5,787 bases of DNA from Chloroflexota bacterium. GTDB lineage: Bacteria > Chloroflexota > Anaerolineae > Thermoflexales > Thermoflexaceae. The notes under the pieces were generated by a model. The model did not search any database. It was not told the origin of the DNA and saw nothing but the letters and a program-made list of their open reading frames with translations. Below, piece after piece: positions 4,513-5,787 of this stretch (within the stretch, counting starts at the first letter, position 1; every line of letters starts with the position of its first letter). The stretch is taken from NCBI GenBank assembly GCA_030550075.1, contig JAUQQB010000196.1:1-5787 (forward strand). Direction: 5' to 3'. A program made the position numbers and the translations under genes.

Positions 4513-5787
4513 TCATGCCAGACCTGCCAACTCACGGCCGGCGGCGAGCAGCTGCGACACCTGTTCCGGCGCGGTGGTCTCCGTGTAAATTCGCAACAGG
4601 GGCTCCGTGCCCGAGAACCGGATCAACAGCCAGCTGCCATCTTCCAGATAGAACTTGTAGCCATCGCTGCGGTCGATCCGGACTACCTGGAGCCCGGCCA
4701 GCCGATCCGGTTGGGCCTGATCCAGACGGCCCCGGGTTTCCTCCCGGCGCTCCGGCGGGAACTCCACATCGATGCGCGAATAATAGTGCGGGCCGACCAG
4801 GCGGAAGAGCCACCCAATGAGCTCCGAGGGCCGCTTTCCCGTTCGGACCATAAAATCCAGCAGATACAGGCCGGCCAGGATGCCGTCCCGCTCCGGCAGA
4901 TGCCCCTGGAAGGCGAAGCCGCCGCTCTCCTCGCCCCCAATCAGGGCGTTCGTCTCCAGCATCTTCGGGGCCACATACTTGAAGCCTACACCAGTCTCAT
5001 AAACCGGAACCCCGTAACGCTCCCCCAGTTTCTCCAGCATGGAGGTGGTAGAGAGCGTCTTCACGATCGGCCCTCGCTGCCCCCGAACTTCCAGAAGATA
5101 AAGGGCCAGCAGGCCATAGACGCGCAGTTGATCCACAAACTCACCCCGCTCATCCACCAGCCCCACCCGGTCCGCATCCCCATCCGTTGCGATCCCGGCG
5201 TCGGCCTTCAGGGCCCGCACCTGCTCCTGCAGGTCATCCAGGTTCGGAGGGATAGGCTCCGGGCGCCTCATGCGCGGGAAAATCGGGTTGCGCTCGCCGT
5301 GGATCTCGATGACCCGAATCCGCCCGGGGGAAAGCAGCCGCCGCAGCCAGCCGATGCCGTTCCCCCACATCGAATCCACCACAATGGTGAAATCGGCCTG
5401 CCGAAGGGTTTCGAGGTCGACCAGGGTCTGGAGATGCTTGATATAGGAAGGGGCTGGGTCGAAGATCTCCACCAGCCCTTTGGCCCGGGCCTCCTCCAGC
5501 GGCATCCGCTTCACGCCATGCTCATCCGGTGGAATGCGGGCCTCGATCTCCTGAAGGCCCTGGGGGTCCACCGCGCCTCCGAAGCGGTTGCGCACCTTGA
5601 AGCCGTTGTCCGTGGGAGGGTTATGGCTGGCGGTGATGTTGATCGCCCCGGCCGCGCCGTGGGCGACCACGCTGTAGCTGATCACCGGCGTGGGCACGGC
5701 TCGATCGCACAGATAGGCCCGGATGCCGTTGCCGGCCAGGACCTCTGCGCAGGCCTCCGCGAAGTGCTCGGAGGCAAAGCGATGATC
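4513..5787 (-). CDS. Phosphoglucomutase/phosphomannomutase family protein, N-terminus cut by window edge
   Basis: This enzyme of the alpha-D-phosphohexomutase superfamily moves a phosphate between C1 and C6 of a hexose phosphate through a phosphoserine, in the cytoplasm. The reading frame is open to the last base, giving 424 visible residues that begin DHRFASEHFAEA, the usual first-domain stretch; about 45 residues are probably missing, since the family is about 450-480 long. Numbering from the first visible residue, the motifs in order are: the active-site loop TASHNPP (52-58, phosphorylated Ser54), the magnesium loop DGDADR (202-207), the sugar-binding loop GEESGG (285-290) and the phosphate-binding RFSGTEP (390-396). 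GEESGG is the form usual in phosphoglucomutases, so glucose phosphate is the likelier substrate, although this family is often bifunctional. A GTG at 5697 is in frame but lies inside the conserved domain and is not the start. The TGA stop lies within a few bases of the tatD start, which indicates an operon. Confidence 0.93.
   Translation of the reverse strand, partial: DHRFASEHFAEACAEVLAGNGIRAYLCDRAVPTPVISYSVVAHGAAGAINITASHNPPTDNGFKVRNRFGGAVDPQGLQEIEARIPPDEHGVKRMPLEEARAKGLVEIFDPAPSYIKHLQTLVDLETLRQADFTIVVDSMWGNGIGWLRRLLSPGRIRVIEIHGERNPIFPRMRRPEPIPPNLDDLQEQVRALKADAGIATDGDADRVGLVDERGEFVDQLRVYGLLALYLLEVRGQRGPIVKTLSTTSMLEKLGERYGVPVYETGVGFKYVAPKMLETNALIGGEESGGFAFQGHLPERDGILAGLYLLDFMVRTGKRPSELIGWLFRLVGPHYYSRIDVEFPPERREETRGRLDQAQPDRLAGLQVVRIDRSDGYKFYLEDGSWLLIRFSGTEPLLRIYTETTAPEQVSQLLAAGRELAGLA

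Noticed and set aside
3767..4588. A 273-codon plus-strand open frame
   Set aside because: It lies antisense to tatD, which has all its metal ligands; the plus frame shows no domain.

Overview
The window is high-GC bacterial DNA in which every gene I can support lies on the minus strand, so transcription runs right to left. The base composition, a standard EF4 protein, small uncharacterised proteins and many short dyad repeats between genes fit a free-living, possibly thermophilic bacterium. A Chloroflexota (Thermoflexus/Anaerolineae-like) origin is my guess from general resemblance. The window holds no rRNA or other lineage marker to prove it.

Layout in transcription order: (1) A phosphoglucomutase/phosphomannomutase-family gene, cut by the right edge, runs from 5787 to 4513. 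(2) A TatD-family metal-dependent hydrolase follows with almost no gap (4504 or 4516 to 3704); the two are clearly one transcription unit. (3) A gap of about 430 bases (3272-3703) carries a series of dyads: a 31-nt stem-loop just after tatD, a perfect 14-bp stem-loop terminator, a two-part stem-loop, and a 38-nt near-palindrome next to a possible promoter for the next gene. (4) lepA, encoding the ribosomal GTPase EF4, spans 3271-1466 and looks intact. (5) A 391-base gap (1075-1465) holds a triple ATTCGTG repeat, a weak hairpin/T-tract terminator, a pyrimidine-rich stretch (as read in the lepA direction) and an operator-like cluster of GAACAA boxes. (6) Two tightly coupled small genes follow: an 89-residue helical protein of unknown function, then a 213-residue protein with one membrane segment and a C-terminal double-CxxC zinc ribbon. 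(7) The left edge (1-123) holds three related copies of a short palindromic repeat in alternating orientation, probably the end of a longer REP-like array.

How the genes work together: the mutase (sugar-phosphate metabolism), TatD (nuclease or quality control) and LepA (translation) are housekeeping genes with no obvious shared pathway. The only set that looks like an undescribed unit is the 89-aa/zinc-ribbon pair. I see no CRISPR array, tRNA, rRNA, transposase, phage gene or toxin-antitoxin pair.
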